Source: a virus. From it: DNA of 38,438 nt. Under the pieces are notes generated by a model. That model was given only the letters and a program-made list of their open reading frames with translations, ran no database searches and was not told the DNA's origin. Positions 22,066-30,586 of this stretch are shown piece after piece. The stretch is taken from positions 1 through 38,438 of IMG/VR virus record IMGVR_UViG_3300019487_000058; one strand, 5' to 3'. A program made the position numbers and the translations under genes. Each line of letters opens with the position of its first letter. Position 1 is the stretch's first letter.

Positions 22066-22257
22066 CTAAACTGTCTCATAATTGTCTTCCTCTTCATACT
22101 GCAGCTCTGGGTCTTCAGTACCGCAATTGCATCGGTCATCTGGGTTAAGCTCTAAACCCTGAATACTATCATCAAAGAATTGCTGGCCCGGAAAACCGAA
22201 TGCCATTGAAGCGATAAGAAGTAATAAGGCTAAAGCGAAGACAAGGGCGACTCGCAT
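22066..22257 (-). CDS. Small exported acidic protein (moron-like)
   Basis: 63 aa from ATG at 22257, six bases after AAGGAG. A signal peptide (MRVALVFALALLLLIASMAF, cut near AFG) precedes a very acidic mature peptide with a CNC pair (NPDDRCNCGTEDPELQ). It is a single leftward gene between rightward genes, a layout typical of morons. It may be an envelope modifier. Function unknown. Confidence 0.6.
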   Translation of the reverse strand: MRVALVFALALLLLIASMAFGFPGQQFFDDSIQGLELNPDDRCNCGTEDPELQYEEEDNYETV

Positions 22258-22292
22258 CACTCTCTCCTTTTTCGTGGTATTATTTTAATTAT

Positions 22293-22445
22293 ATGCCACT
22301 ACGCTTCACACATAAACTAAGAGCCTTGCCAAAAACCCTAGTAGAGATAATTCTGTGCAAAGGGAAACCAGATAGATTTGAAATAGCTAGGTATTTTTGG
22401 AGGAACGTCGATTGTCCTAAGTGCCTAGCTCTTAAAGGCAAATAA
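22293..22445 (+). CDS. Small basic protein with C-terminal CxxC, 50 aa
   Basis: ATG at 22293, stop directly before the next ATG (TAA-ATG). The product starts MPLRFTHKLRALPKTLVEII and ends RYFWRNVDCPKCLALKGK. It has a basic helix and a single CxxC. It follows the same style as other small genes here. No strong SD is seen, so confidence is moderate. Function unknown. Confidence 0.5.
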   Translation: MPLRFTHKLRALPKTLVEIILCKGKPDRFEIARYFWRNVDCPKCLALKGK

Positions 22446-22907
22446 ATGAGTTTTGCAGATAAGACGGCACTTCGTAGTATCAATGGCGATTCTACCGCAG
22501 CACAAGTTATTGCCGCTTCAAACCCATTACAATTCACTGAAGCAGGCGCTACCCACACAATTGGTTTCAAACCCCCTGTCACTTTAACGGATGGGGCTAC
22601 GATTACGCCAGATTCAAGCCAGGGTGAAATTTTTTATGCAAATACCAGTGGAGATAGAACATTTGCTGCACCGACTGGCTCTCCTGTAAACGGACAAATC
22701 ATGGAAATTTGGCACCGGGCTGACACTTCAGCGAGAACACCTACTTTCGCCACCGGATCAACAGGAGCATTCTCATTTAATGAAGATATTACGTCTGCAA
22801 TGATAACTGCCACGACAGCGAACAAGATGGATGTGTTTGTTTGGCAGTACACAACGGTTTTTAACCGCTGGTTTCTAATTACGTACATAAAAGGAAACAG
22901 CGCCTAA
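22446..22907 (+). CDS. Beta-rich virion-type protein (fibre accessory)
   Basis: 153 aa, starting MSFADKTALRSINGDSTAAQ. Thr/Ala/Ser-rich with beta-strand repeats (TFAAPTGSPVNGQIMEIWHR, and FVWQYTTVFNRWFLITYIK at the end). Endings of the form VWxx...RW+L+ are common in short carbohydrate-related fibre and decoration domains. It precedes a polyglycine adhesin. Probably part of the host-binding apparatus, but no family is assigned. Confidence 0.6.
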   Translation: MSFADKTALRSINGDSTAAQVIAASNPLQFTEAGATHTIGFKPPVTLTDGATITPDSSQGEIFYANTSGDRTFAAPTGSPVNGQIMEIWHRADTSARTPTFATGSTGAFSFNEDITSAMITATTANKMDVFVWQYTTVFNRWFLITYIKGNSA

Positions 22908-22908
22908 A

Positions 22909-23499
22909 ATGACTGTCATGTTTACAACTCCGGGCGCTGGCAGCTATACAATTCCGTCCGGTTATATAGGAAGGATACTTGATTGTGGCGGCCCTGGAGG
23001 CGGCGCTGGGGCTGGTGATCCCAATAGTAAAGAGAGTGGCGGAAGTGGAGGCGGGGCCGGAGGAGTAGCAAGGCTCATTCAGCAAATAGCGCCTGGGACA
23101 GTCGTAAATTTTAGTATCGGAACGCCAGGTACAGGTGGAGCACAAGGGACTACAGATTCCGGAACTGCAGGAACGGCAACAACCGTGAGTACGTACTCAC
23201 TGACTGGAAACGGCGGCAGCGGTGGTAGTGGCGACGGAGGAACACCAGGAACTGGTGGAACGGCAAGCGGAGGAACACAGAACGTTACTGGCGGTAATGG
23301 CGTTCAGGGTGCAAAGGAACAATCAGGAAGCGGTGGTCAAAATTCACTAGTCCCAGGTTTTTCAAATTGTACGGGTGGTCTTGGCGGGGAAGCGAATACT
23401 CCTTTTAATGGCGGTCAGGCTGGCTTCCCAGGACTTGTAAGGTTTTATTTGCAGCCAATCACCAGTTTTAGGGCGAGAATGCTAAATGCAGGAGCGTAA
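22909..23499 (+). CDS. Glycine-rich tail adhesin-like protein
   Basis: 196 aa, about one third glycine. The opening FTTPGAGSYTIPSGYIGRIL is the beta module often found before glycine-rich tips. The centre (about 28-165) contains GGPGGGAGAG, GGSGGGAGG, GGSGGSGDGGTPGTGG and similar runs compatible with polyglycine-II helices, as in T-even type gp38 adhesins. It ends with a short non-glycine strand. Likely a distal receptor-recognition protein or chaperone-adhesin. It lies away from the main fibre gene (3220-4569). Confidence 0.68.
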   Translation: MTVMFTTPGAGSYTIPSGYIGRILDCGGPGGGAGAGDPNSKESGGSGGGAGGVARLIQQIAPGTVVNFSIGTPGTGGAQGTTDSGTAGTATTVSTYSLTGNGGSGGSGDGGTPGTGGTASGGTQNVTGGNGVQGAKEQSGSGGQNSLVPGFSNCTGGLGGEANTPFNGGQAGFPGLVRFYLQPITSFRARMLNAGA

Positions 23500-24132
23500 A
23501 TGGCGACACCAATTACATTAACAGTAGGGCAGTCTAGGATCGCATCGGAAGGAAGAACATGTGAACCGATACTATTAGGACTCCCAGTATTGTTCCCAGG
23601 CGGATATACCGAAGACACGACATTTGATCTTTTAACCTACTGCGAATTTTTTAGGGCCAGAGGACAAGCCGCAAACGTAAATTATGCGTTCTATAGAGTT
23701 CTTGTGACGCCAGCACTTTTAGCATTAGCACCTGGAGCGATGACTAATCCTGATAAACGATTTATCAATTGGGGAACTAATCTCATTATCACACATACTC
23801 CGGCGGGATATGCTAGGCGAGCCGCAATGATTTCTCTTATGAATGCCTTGGTTGATTATATTTCCGTTCCAACCGCTGCAAAGAGAAACGCGATCCTAGC
23901 GACCGTAAAAGCAATTGAGCCGAATCCAGCACAGCAAGCTGAAATGCATGTTGCCAATTCTTTCAAAGGTATCGCGTACTCGGTTGTGACGAATAACGTG
24001 ACAGCCCATGTTTTAAGCGATCTGGGACTAAGTTTAGTAAGAGCTGGAGAGAAGCTTGCTGGACTTCCAAAGATCGAGGTGGAAAATGTCATTCTCACAA
24101 AAATGGAGCAATTAATTGGAATTATCGACTGA
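23500..24132 (+). CDS. Hypothetical protein of the adhesin module
   Basis: 210 aa, starting one base after the adhesin stop. N-terminal strand-rich segment (MATPITLTVGQSRIA) then mostly helical (AAMISLMNALVDYI, AAKRNAILATVKAIEPNPAQ) with no catalytic motif. The position suggests a virion or fibre-assembly protein. Family not recognised. Confidence 0.6.
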   Translation: MATPITLTVGQSRIASEGRTCEPILLGLPVLFPGGYTEDTTFDLLTYCEFFRARGQAANVNYAFYRVLVTPALLALAPGAMTNPDKRFINWGTNLIITHTPAGYARRAAMISLMNALVDYISVPTAAKRNAILATVKAIEPNPAQQAEMHVANSFKGIAYSVVTNNVTAHVLSDLGLSLVRAGEKLAGLPKIEVENVILTKMEQLIGIID

Positions 24133-24157
24133 GAATCTTTGGAAGGTAATTAAGCAG

Positions 24158-24688
24158 ATGCTTCATAACTACATCATTGCGGCATGTATCGATCTTCTTT
24201 TCCATCAACTTGGATTGGAGTTGTGGCCTTGGTTCTGGACTAAGAACCTGACGATAATTTATTTTGTCGATTTTTACATGTATTGGGAACATGTGGGGCT
24301 TCACTTTGGCCCGTCATGGCTTCAGGCTCTACATATTCGCCATCATAAGGAGTTCCAATTAGACAGGAAATTACACTTAAATTTAATTGAATTCTTGATT
24401 GAGATACCGCCAGGATTTGCTTTCTCATGGTGGCTGACTGGTTCTCTACCATTCGCATTTCTTGTAGTGCTGGTCGGACTCTATGAAGCATCGCGTGGGC
24501 ATGGGCAATATAAGAAGGCGAGTAAAGTGAGCCCACCGAAGGGTTACTATCGTTATTTGAATTTTTGCGGCGGTCGGTATCACACCTACCATCATGATTT
24601 CGATCCAACTAAAAACTTAGGTCAGATGCTTCGCAATTTAGATGAAATCTTCGGGACCGAAGCGGTGAATCCTTATATAACACGATGA
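24158..24688 (+). CDS. Membrane di-iron hydroxylase-like protein (fatty acid hydroxylase/sterol desaturase superfamily)
   Basis: 176 aa from ATG at 24158; TTG at 24116 is an alternative adding 14 residues. Histidine clusters match the membrane di-iron pattern: EHVGLH, HIRHH (HxxHH) and HTYHHD (HxxHH) in the second half, spread among hydrophobic segments (IIYFVDFYMYW, FAFSWWLTGSLPFAFLVVLV). In bacteria such proteins hydroxylate or desaturate lipids or carotenoids; a lipid A or ornithine-lipid role is possible. Phage copies are unusual. Length is short (family about 200-280). Confidence 0.72.
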   Translation: MLHNYIIAACIDLLFHQLGLELWPWFWTKNLTIIYFVDFYMYWEHVGLHFGPSWLQALHIRHHKEFQLDRKLHLNLIEFLIEIPPGFAFSWWLTGSLPFAFLVVLVGLYEASRGHGQYKKASKVSPPKGYYRYLNFCGGRYHTYHHDFDPTKNLGQMLRNLDEIFGTEAVNPYITR

Positions 24689-24691
24689 ATT

Positions 24692-25201
24692 TCAAAATAA
24701 ATAAATGAGGGTAGCCGTCATAAGACTACTAATGATTATACCTACCCATGAATAACGAATCATTCTTTTGAGAACATTCATTTCCAAAAATATATCTCCT
24801 TTAAGCCCATATAAACTATTTTTCGTTATGGAAACATGATTCTTAATACTCGATTCAAGGATTTCTAAGGATTGAAATTGCTTTACTTGCCTGTTTTCTA
24901 ACTTTCCAAGCATTTCCAAAATCTCATTGAGTTTTAGGATATGCGCCCTATCTATCAAGCTTATCTCTGCAAAACTTAACTCACGCCAATCGGAGATATT
25001 CTCATCCATGCGATGGAATTTAGATTTTAGCAATTCAAAATTAGCGTCTTCGTTTTCAGCTTTCTGTCTTAGAAATCCTTCTAGTCTCTCCCAATTCTCA
25101 TTATGTTCTTTAATGGCTTGAGACAGATTGGAGACAACTAGAGGTCTAATGGGTCTATGCCTCATCAATCTCTTTTGGGAATTTAACCAGCCTGCGTGCA
25201 T
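24692..25201 (-). CDS. Coiled-coil protein with C-terminal membrane anchor
   Basis: 169 aa from ATG at 25201 overlapping the upstream stop (TAATG). Long charged helices run through residues about 25-135 (EHNENWERLEGFLRQKAENE, LEILESSIKNHVSITKN). The last 22 residues (WVGIIISSLMTATLIYLF) are a tail anchor. The layout is like that of the holin-like protein at 4571-4789, which also pairs a coiled coil with a C-terminal membrane segment (both include WxxxIISSL). A membrane-associated partner or exclusion protein is possible. Function unknown. Confidence 0.6.
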   Translation of the reverse strand: MHAGWLNSQKRLMRHRPIRPLVVSNLSQAIKEHNENWERLEGFLRQKAENEDANFELLKSKFHRMDENISDWRELSFAEISLIDRAHILKLNEILEMLGKLENRQVKQFQSLEILESSIKNHVSITKNSLYGLKGDIFLEMNVLKRMIRYSWVGIIISSLMTATLIYLF

Positions 25202-25524
25202 TAGATGGATAGATTAAAGACAACAGCCATTGATACTACCGATGCCCCATCAGTTCTTAAATAAAGGTTTTGTCCTTCACTCACAACCGGCTGACCGTAG
25301 TTACTATCATCGGCCGCAACGCCTTGAGCAGGGATAAAGACTTGGTCGGTGGTAGTGGATGTTGGAAGGGAAGTAGCTAGAGCAAAAGCCACTCTTTGAG
25401 AGGTTTCGTTCCAGTAGGTCATTTTGTAGGCTTTGGGAAGACTTGAAGCGACAAGTGAGAAAGCAGTATTAATTGAACTTCCTGTTGCCGCCGTAACCAC
25501 CAGACCATATCTTACTTGTGCCAT
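25201..25524 (-). CDS. Beta-rich decoration-like protein
   Basis: 107 aa, Ser/Thr/Val-rich and beta-rich (MAQVRYGLVVTAATGSSINT, QPVVSEGQNLYLRTDG, VVSMAVVFNLSI). The size and pattern are like small capsid decoration or head-fibre proteins, and it is similar in style to the genes at 34036-34657. It is on the opposite strand from the late genes. A Ser/Thr-rich surface could accept O-glycans. Function inferred only. Confidence 0.55.
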   Translation of the reverse strand: MAQVRYGLVVTAATGSSINTAFSLVASSLPKAYKMTYWNETSQRVAFALATSLPTSTTTDQVFIPAQGVAADDSNYGQPVVSEGQNLYLRTDGASVVSMAVVFNLSI

Positions 25525-25560
25525 TAAGTTTAAGAATGCCGTTTGAAAGGGGAATTTGCA

Positions 25561-26559
25561 ATGGTGCTTTCCAAACCATTTATTATAGCTGATATCGGGT
25601 CTACCTGGAAAAGAGGGGCCAGCAGAGAAGAAAACGCCCTCTTTGCACTTAGAGCAATTGACAGTGCGGCAAGGGCTAAAGTAGACGCTGTCAAATTCCA
25701 GCTCTATTCACATAAAGATCTGTACGGGTTTGATGGGGAAAATCCGTATGAATTGCCCACAGAATGGTTAGCAAATTTAAGAGTAAGAGCTGAAGATTTA
25801 AAACTTGAATTCATGTGTACGGTCTTTAACGCGGAGAGGGTAAGCGAAATAAATGATTTGGTCAGGATCCATAAAATAGCCTCAAGCAATATGAAAGACG
25901 TTGATTTGATTGATGCTATTGCTCAGACTGGAAAACCAGTAATCGTTTCCACTGGTTCTTCTCATTATTTAGAAATTCAATGGCTAATTAACTTATGGCC
26001 CGAGATATCCCCTGCCCCCTTATGCATTTTAGATTGTGTGGGAGCATACCCAGCTCAAGAAAGAGACTATCACTTACAAATGTTGAGCCAAATAGCATCT
26101 CACACTGGCAGTATCGGTGTTTCTGACCATACATTGAGTAATATCGTCGCTCTTTCTTCGATTGGGTACGGAGCAACGGTATTTGAAAAGCACTTCGATG
26201 CGTTTAAAGACATGGGAATGTGCCAGGTTCCGGATTCAGCTGTAGCAATTAGTGAATCTGAGATGACAAAGTACGTAAATGATATTCATTTGGGTATGCT
26301 AGCTTGCGAAAAGGCGTTAAGAAGGCCTTCAAGAGCTGAAGATGAGTTCCAAACGATGCACAGACGTCGAATAATCGCACTAAAAGACTTGAAAATTGGC
26401 GATAAACTCTTAAAAAACGTCAATTACGGGGCTTTCAGAACCAAAAAGCCTGATTTTAGGGGTGCACCAATGGAAAATATCAACTTTTTCCATGAAAAAA
26501 CGATAAATGCAGAGATCCCAGCGTTTCACGGCATCGCGTCTAGTGATATTCTGAAATAA
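25561..26559 (+). CDS. Nonulosonic acid synthase (NeuB/PseI-like)
   Basis: 332 aa from ATG at 25561 (AAGGGG eight bases upstream); a TTG at 25543 is less likely. Seen: DAVKFQLY (42-49), HKIASSNMKDVDLI (104-117), GKPVIVSTGSS (124-134), CVGAYPAQERDYHLQML in the place of the family's C-x-YPxP motif, IGVSDHTL (185-192), FEKHF (208-212) and a C-terminal antifreeze-like SAF domain (about 270-332, RRRIIALKDLKIGD). These synthases condense PEP with a 6-carbon sugar to give a 9-carbon acidic sugar. It is isolated from the other sugar genes and lies 27 bases before the terminase gene. Confidence 0.9.
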   Translation: MVLSKPFIIADIGSTWKRGASREENALFALRAIDSAARAKVDAVKFQLYSHKDLYGFDGENPYELPTEWLANLRVRAEDLKLEFMCTVFNAERVSEINDLVRIHKIASSNMKDVDLIDAIAQTGKPVIVSTGSSHYLEIQWLINLWPEISPAPLCILDCVGAYPAQERDYHLQMLSQIASHTGSIGVSDHTLSNIVALSSIGYGATVFEKHFDAFKDMGMCQVPDSAVAISESEMTKYVNDIHLGMLACEKALRRPSRAEDEFQTMHRRRIIALKDLKIGDKLLKNVNYGAFRTKKPDFRGAPMENINFFHEKTINAEIPAFHGIASSDILK

Positions 26560-26586
26560 GAGAGCACCGGCTTTAAGCCGTCCCTC

Positions 26587-27882
26587 ATGCCAGAGATTAT
26601 TCTATTCGATAAGCAAGCCGACTTTTTTAAAGCGACTAACCGCATCAATTGCTACATAGGGGGAATTCAGTCTGGTAAGACTACAGGCGGAGCTTTAAGA
26701 ATGACTAGAGCTCTGTCTCTTTTCAAAGATTCGTTAGACACGTTTATCATTGCCGCAGACACGTACAAAACGCTCTCCCAGGCAACGCTACCCAAATTTG
26801 AATACCTGGCGAAGGGTTTAGTGAAGATCAATCGCCAGAGCGGGGAATTTAAGACCGTCTGGGGTGCTAAAGGCTTCTTACGAACCGCAACCGATCCGGA
26901 ATCGGTGGAGGGGATTACCAATGTGCGTCATATCTGGCTTGATGAGGGTGGGAAGGTATCGAGGTATTTTTTTGAGAATCTTATGGGTCGCGCTGCGTTT
27001 AAAGAGGCGCCTATTGACATTACAACGACACCTTATGCAATGAATTGGCTAGCTCAACTCATTAAGGATTCTAGGACCGGAAAACGATTAGATGTAACTG
27101 CTATCAACTGCCGCTCTATCGATAGTCCATATTTCCCTAAGACAGAGTATGAAAGACAGAAAACACTTTTAGACCCCAGACGCTTCGCCATGAAGTACGA
27201 AGGCGAATTCGGCAAAATGGAAGGTCTGGTCTACGATTTATACGATCAATGCTTAATTAAATCGTTCCCATTACCTACCGGCACGATCTATTACGGTGGT
27301 GTAGATTGGGGTTACTCCCCAGATCCCTTCTGTCTAACTGTGCGTGGAGTCACACCCGAAGGGAAGCACTATCGGATCTTTGAGTTTTATAAGAATTTCT
27401 TAACTATTTCAGATGTGGTCGATATTCTGACCAGATTTCATGCCATTTACCAATTCAAAATGCTCTTCTGTGACCCATCACAACCAGCCCATATAGATGC
27501 TCTAAGCCGTGCGCGATTACCAGCTATGGGAGCTAATAACGATATTCGATACGGAATAGACAAACACTACGCGCTCATGAAAGCAGAAAAGTTCTATATT
27601 TTCGAAGACCAATGCCAGACCGGAATCGATGAGTATTCGACTTATTGCTACCGTGAGCCTAAGGAATTGAAATTGGGAGAGGATTCTAGAGAGAAAGATC
27701 AAATGCCAGTTGGGCAAAACGATCATGGCTGCGATGCGGATAGGTATACGACTTTAGGCTTAGAATTTAGGGTGGGTGAGAGATTTGTGCCTAGCCCACC
27801 GGATCTCATGGAAAGACCCAGAGATTTACAAAAACGTATTGAATGGTTGAAACGGGGAGGGACATCGCGTTACAATAAATAA
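26587..27882 (+). CDS. terL: Terminase large subunit
   Basis: 431 aa, complete. Walker A GGIQSGKTT (25-33); Walker B with acidic pair IWLDEGG (116-122, Asp119, Glu120); RNase H-like nuclease with GGVDWG (238-243, Asp240), FCDPSQ (294-299, Asp296) and DHGCDADRY (379-387). It is the ATPase/nuclease motor that packages DNA, and both domains look intact. No SD is obvious before the ATG. Confidence 0.95.
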   Translation: MPEIILFDKQADFFKATNRINCYIGGIQSGKTTGGALRMTRALSLFKDSLDTFIIAADTYKTLSQATLPKFEYLAKGLVKINRQSGEFKTVWGAKGFLRTATDPESVEGITNVRHIWLDEGGKVSRYFFENLMGRAAFKEAPIDITTTPYAMNWLAQLIKDSRTGKRLDVTAINCRSIDSPYFPKTEYERQKTLLDPRRFAMKYEGEFGKMEGLVYDLYDQCLIKSFPLPTGTIYYGGVDWGYSPDPFCLTVRGVTPEGKHYRIFEFYKNFLTISDVVDILTRFHAIYQFKMLFCDPSQPAHIDALSRARLPAMGANNDIRYGIDKHYALMKAEKFYIFEDQCQTGIDEYSTYCYREPKELKLGEDSREKDQMPVGQNDHGCDADRYTTLGLEFRVGERFVPSPPDLMERPRDLQKRIEWLKRGGTSRYNK

Positions 27883-27889
27883 TTGAGCA

Positions 27890-28195
27890 ATGGTGTATTC
27901 TTATTCTTGCCCCAAGTGCAATCAAGCGACTGACGTTATAAAAGCTGTTGCCGATTTTGATCGGCAAGAGCAATGTGATGTTTGCAGCACGATTATGATT
28001 AGAGACTTCGCTCCAAAAAAAGTGCATCTTTACGGCACTGCCGTTCAAAATGCTTATATGCATCATGGATTGGGGCAAGTCGTTCGAAGTGATTCTCACG
28101 CAAAGCAATTAGCTAAAGACCGTGGATGGGTTGAAATAGGTAATGAAAACCCACATAAGCATCAAAAACCACGTCTTAAAAGCTACGACGATTAA
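27890..28195 (+). CDS. FmdB-type zinc ribbon protein
   Basis: 101 aa. N-terminal YSCPKCNQ and QCDVCS form a C-x2-C ... C-x2-C zinc ribbon as in FmdB regulators, followed by FAPKKVHLYGTAV and a charged helical tail. Zinc ribbons of this type often sit between terminase and portal genes in phages; the role is unknown. Starts eight bases after the terminase stop. Confidence 0.7.
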   Translation: MVYSYSCPKCNQATDVIKAVADFDRQEQCDVCSTIMIRDFAPKKVHLYGTAVQNAYMHHGLGQVVRSDSHAKQLAKDRGWVEIGNENPHKHQKPRLKSYDD

Positions 28196-28203
28196 CCCCA
28201 CAA

Positions 28204-30099
28204 ATGCCTGAATCACAAGCTAGTTACTCCGCTCAAGGCGGTAATCCTGGTGATGTTAACGTTGCCGCACAGGAACAGACCGATGAAGAAAAAGCGTCTA
28301 TCCATTTAGTAGAAAAGCTTTTGGCTGAAGCAAAACGCGCTCGCCAAGCTCATGATGATAAGTGGATGGATTACTATCGATTCTTTCGAGGTAAACAATG
28401 GAAAGAAAAGCGTCCCTCATACCGCCATTCTGAGGTCTTAAACTACATCTTCTCTGAAATTCAAAATGTATTGGTCTTAATGACCGACAATAGACCTCGC
28501 ATTGAAGTACTACCTGAAGATCCCACCGACCAGGAATTCTCAGATATTTTGTCTGAAGTATTAATAGCTAAATGGGACGCCTATCAATGGGCCTCTGTCG
28601 TTGCTGAATCAATTATTGATGCCGCTATTTACGGAACAGCAATAGGAAGTGTGCCTTGGAAACAAGATTTATTAGATGGTATAGGTGACTTTGCTTTTGA
28701 GACAGAGGATCCATTCCATTGTTATCCAGATCCCTCAGCGAAAAGTAAAATCAATGATGAATACTGCCAGTATTTCATAACAGCAGTACCGACTGATATT
28801 GGATTAGTCAAAAAGATGTACCCTGAAAAGGCGGATTTGATTAAACCAGATCTATCAGAATTAGCGGCTGCATCGCATGATCCATTCGATCAAGAGGAAA
28901 TGCGGCTTAAAAGCCCAATTGACAATAGAGTTCTAATAGAAACATTCCGGCCGAATCAAGCTGGTAAACCAAACCAAGTCTTATTGGTTAACTGCTATTT
29001 AAAATCGTACGAGAAGATAGAGGAAGTGGTCAGTTGTGATGTGGATGCGGAAACGGGCCTAGAAACTAAGCAGTATCAAGAACGATATAAATACCCAAAT
29101 GGTAGAAGAATAGTCATGGCAAATCAGATTTGCCTATCTGATCCCACTATTGATGAAAAAACAGGCCAACCAAAAGATTCTAATCCTTACATTAATGGAA
29201 GAGTTCCTCATGCAAAACTAGTCGATTACATAATGCCAAGAGAGTTTTGGGGAATGGGTGAAGTCGAGCAGATGAAATCTCCGCAGGAGATTATCAATAA
29301 AACCATTTCATATGCCATGGATGTACTCATTCTTATGGGTAATCCAATTTGGGTTGTAGATACTGAATCTAATGTTGAAACTCAGAATCTTACTAATCAA
29401 CCTGGGCTAGTCGTTGAAAAAACAAAAGGTAGTGAAGTTCGTAGGGAAACTGGTGTTGGATTACAACCCCATGTCCTAGAAATTTTTAATCTAATGACCG
29501 AAAGGGTCATGTCGAAGCTTGGGTCTACATCAGATGTTTCTAAAGGTATTTCTCCAAGTCCAAATGCATCTGGCTTTGCAATTGAGCAGTTGCAGGAAGC
29601 TGCACAGACTAGGATCCGTGGCAAATCTAGAAATTTAGAACAGTTTCTAAAAGATGTTGGCGAACTTATGATCGATAGGATTTTACAATTCTATACGGTA
29701 CCTAGAATCGTTCGTTTAACCAATAATGAAAATGTAACCAAGTATTTCAAGTTTCACATTACTGATGTTGCAGACGAAGAGGGTGAAATCGTTAAGCGCA
29801 TTACAGTACAGAATTTTGAACCGGATGAGAACGACGATTTACAAGAGCAAGCGCCAAGAGATTTAGATCTCAAAAGTAAACTCGATATAAGAGTGAATGT
29901 TGGTAGTTCATTAGGTTTTGCAAAACAAAAAAGAGAGACTACAGCAAAAGAATTATTCCAATTGGGAATTCTGACCCCAGAAGAGCTTTTGGAAGAAATT
30001 GAGTATCCAAACAGAGCTAAGATTATTCAACGTATTAAATCGCAACCGCCTGCACCTCCAGAGGGACAGGCACCACAAGGAGCACCAAATGCCCAATGA
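28204..30099 (+). CDS. Portal protein
   Basis: 631 aa in the P22-like size range. Early region KWMDYYRFFRGKQWKEKRPS, then EIQNVLVLMTDNRPRIEVLP and AAIYGTAIGSVPWKQDLLD match the core of podovirus-type portals; the middle DYIMPREFWGMGEVEQMKSP and the helix before SPSPNASGFAIEQLQEAAQT fit stem and crown. Its position after the terminase and before the scaffold is diagnostic. It forms the dodecameric DNA gate of the head. The C-terminus is Pro/Gln/Ala-rich. Confidence 0.92.
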   Translation: MPESQASYSAQGGNPGDVNVAAQEQTDEEKASIHLVEKLLAEAKRARQAHDDKWMDYYRFFRGKQWKEKRPSYRHSEVLNYIFSEIQNVLVLMTDNRPRIEVLPEDPTDQEFSDILSEVLIAKWDAYQWASVVAESIIDAAIYGTAIGSVPWKQDLLDGIGDFAFETEDPFHCYPDPSAKSKINDEYCQYFITAVPTDIGLVKKMYPEKADLIKPDLSELAAASHDPFDQEEMRLKSPIDNRVLIETFRPNQAGKPNQVLLVNCYLKSYEKIEEVVSCDVDAETGLETKQYQERYKYPNGRRIVMANQICLSDPTIDEKTGQPKDSNPYINGRVPHAKLVDYIMPREFWGMGEVEQMKSPQEIINKTISYAMDVLILMGNPIWVVDTESNVETQNLTNQPGLVVEKTKGSEVRRETGVGLQPHVLEIFNLMTERVMSKLGSTSDVSKGISPSPNASGFAIEQLQEAAQTRIRGKSRNLEQFLKDVGELMIDRILQFYTVPRIVRLTNNENVTKYFKFHITDVADEEGEIVKRITVQNFEPDENDDLQEQAPRDLDLKSKLDIRVNVGSSLGFAKQKRETTAKELFQLGILTPEELLEEIEYPNRAKIIQRIKSQPPAPPEGQAPQGAPNAQ

Positions 30100-30454
30100 A
30101 ATGATGAATCAAGAACCACCACCTGGTGAAGCCCCTGCGGCGGCCCCTGAAGGGGGCGGCGGTGATAATTCGGCCAATTTAAAAGGTCTTATTATCGGGA
30201 TTCACAATAACATGCTTAAATTTAAAGAATTGATTGCTCCGGAACAGGGCATTGCAGATGAGGCGAAAGCTAAACTTGATTCACTCATCTCTGAATACCG
30301 AGATTTTGTAGTGGGTTTAGGTAAAAATGTTCAACAACCACAAGCCCCACAGGCTGAAGCACCGGCAGAGGCCCCACCTCAAGCTCCTGCTCCAGGCCCA
30401 CAAAAGGGAAGAATGCCAATGAGTGGCGGAAAGGGAGCGGTCCCAGCTCTATGA
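30089..30454 (+). CDS. Pro/Ala-rich head-associated protein
   Basis: 121 aa from ATG at 30089 (AAGGAG seven bases before), overlapping the portal end. A central helix (LKGLIIGIHNNMLKFKELIA) lies between proline/alanine-rich linkers (PPPGEAPAAAPEGGGG and APQAEAPAEAPPQAPAPGP). Low-complexity ends suggest a flexible head or scaffold-related protein. Function unknown. Confidence 0.65.
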   Translation: MPNEMMNQEPPPGEAPAAAPEGGGGDNSANLKGLIIGIHNNMLKFKELIAPEQGIADEAKAKLDSLISEYRDFVVGLGKNVQQPQAPQAEAPAEAPPQAPAPGPQKGRMPMSGGKGAVPAL

Positions 30455-30582
30455 ATAAAGCACAGTTACTCGAACGCATGCGCAAATTAGCATATAAAAG
30501 GATAGTCTTATTTAGATTCATTCGGATGAGACGACTTTTAAATAGGGTCACTATCATAGAATTCGTTGAAGGAAGGGTTTAA
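30451..30582 (+). CDS. Small arginine-rich protein, 43 aa
   Basis: ATG at 30451 overlaps the upstream stop (ATGA). The product, MNKAQLLERMRKLAYKRIVL then FRFIRMRRLLNRVTIIEFVE, is very basic and hydrophobic, with no other frame in the 130-base gap. It may bind DNA in the head or be a short membrane-active peptide. Function unknown. Confidence 0.6.
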   Translation: MNKAQLLERMRKLAYKRIVLFRFIRMRRLLNRVTIIEFVEGRV

Positions 30583-30586
30583 TTAA

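Noticed and set aside
26565-26585. Terminator-like CGGC/GCCG hairpin before the terminase gene
   Set aside because: Only four base pairs and no T-run follow.
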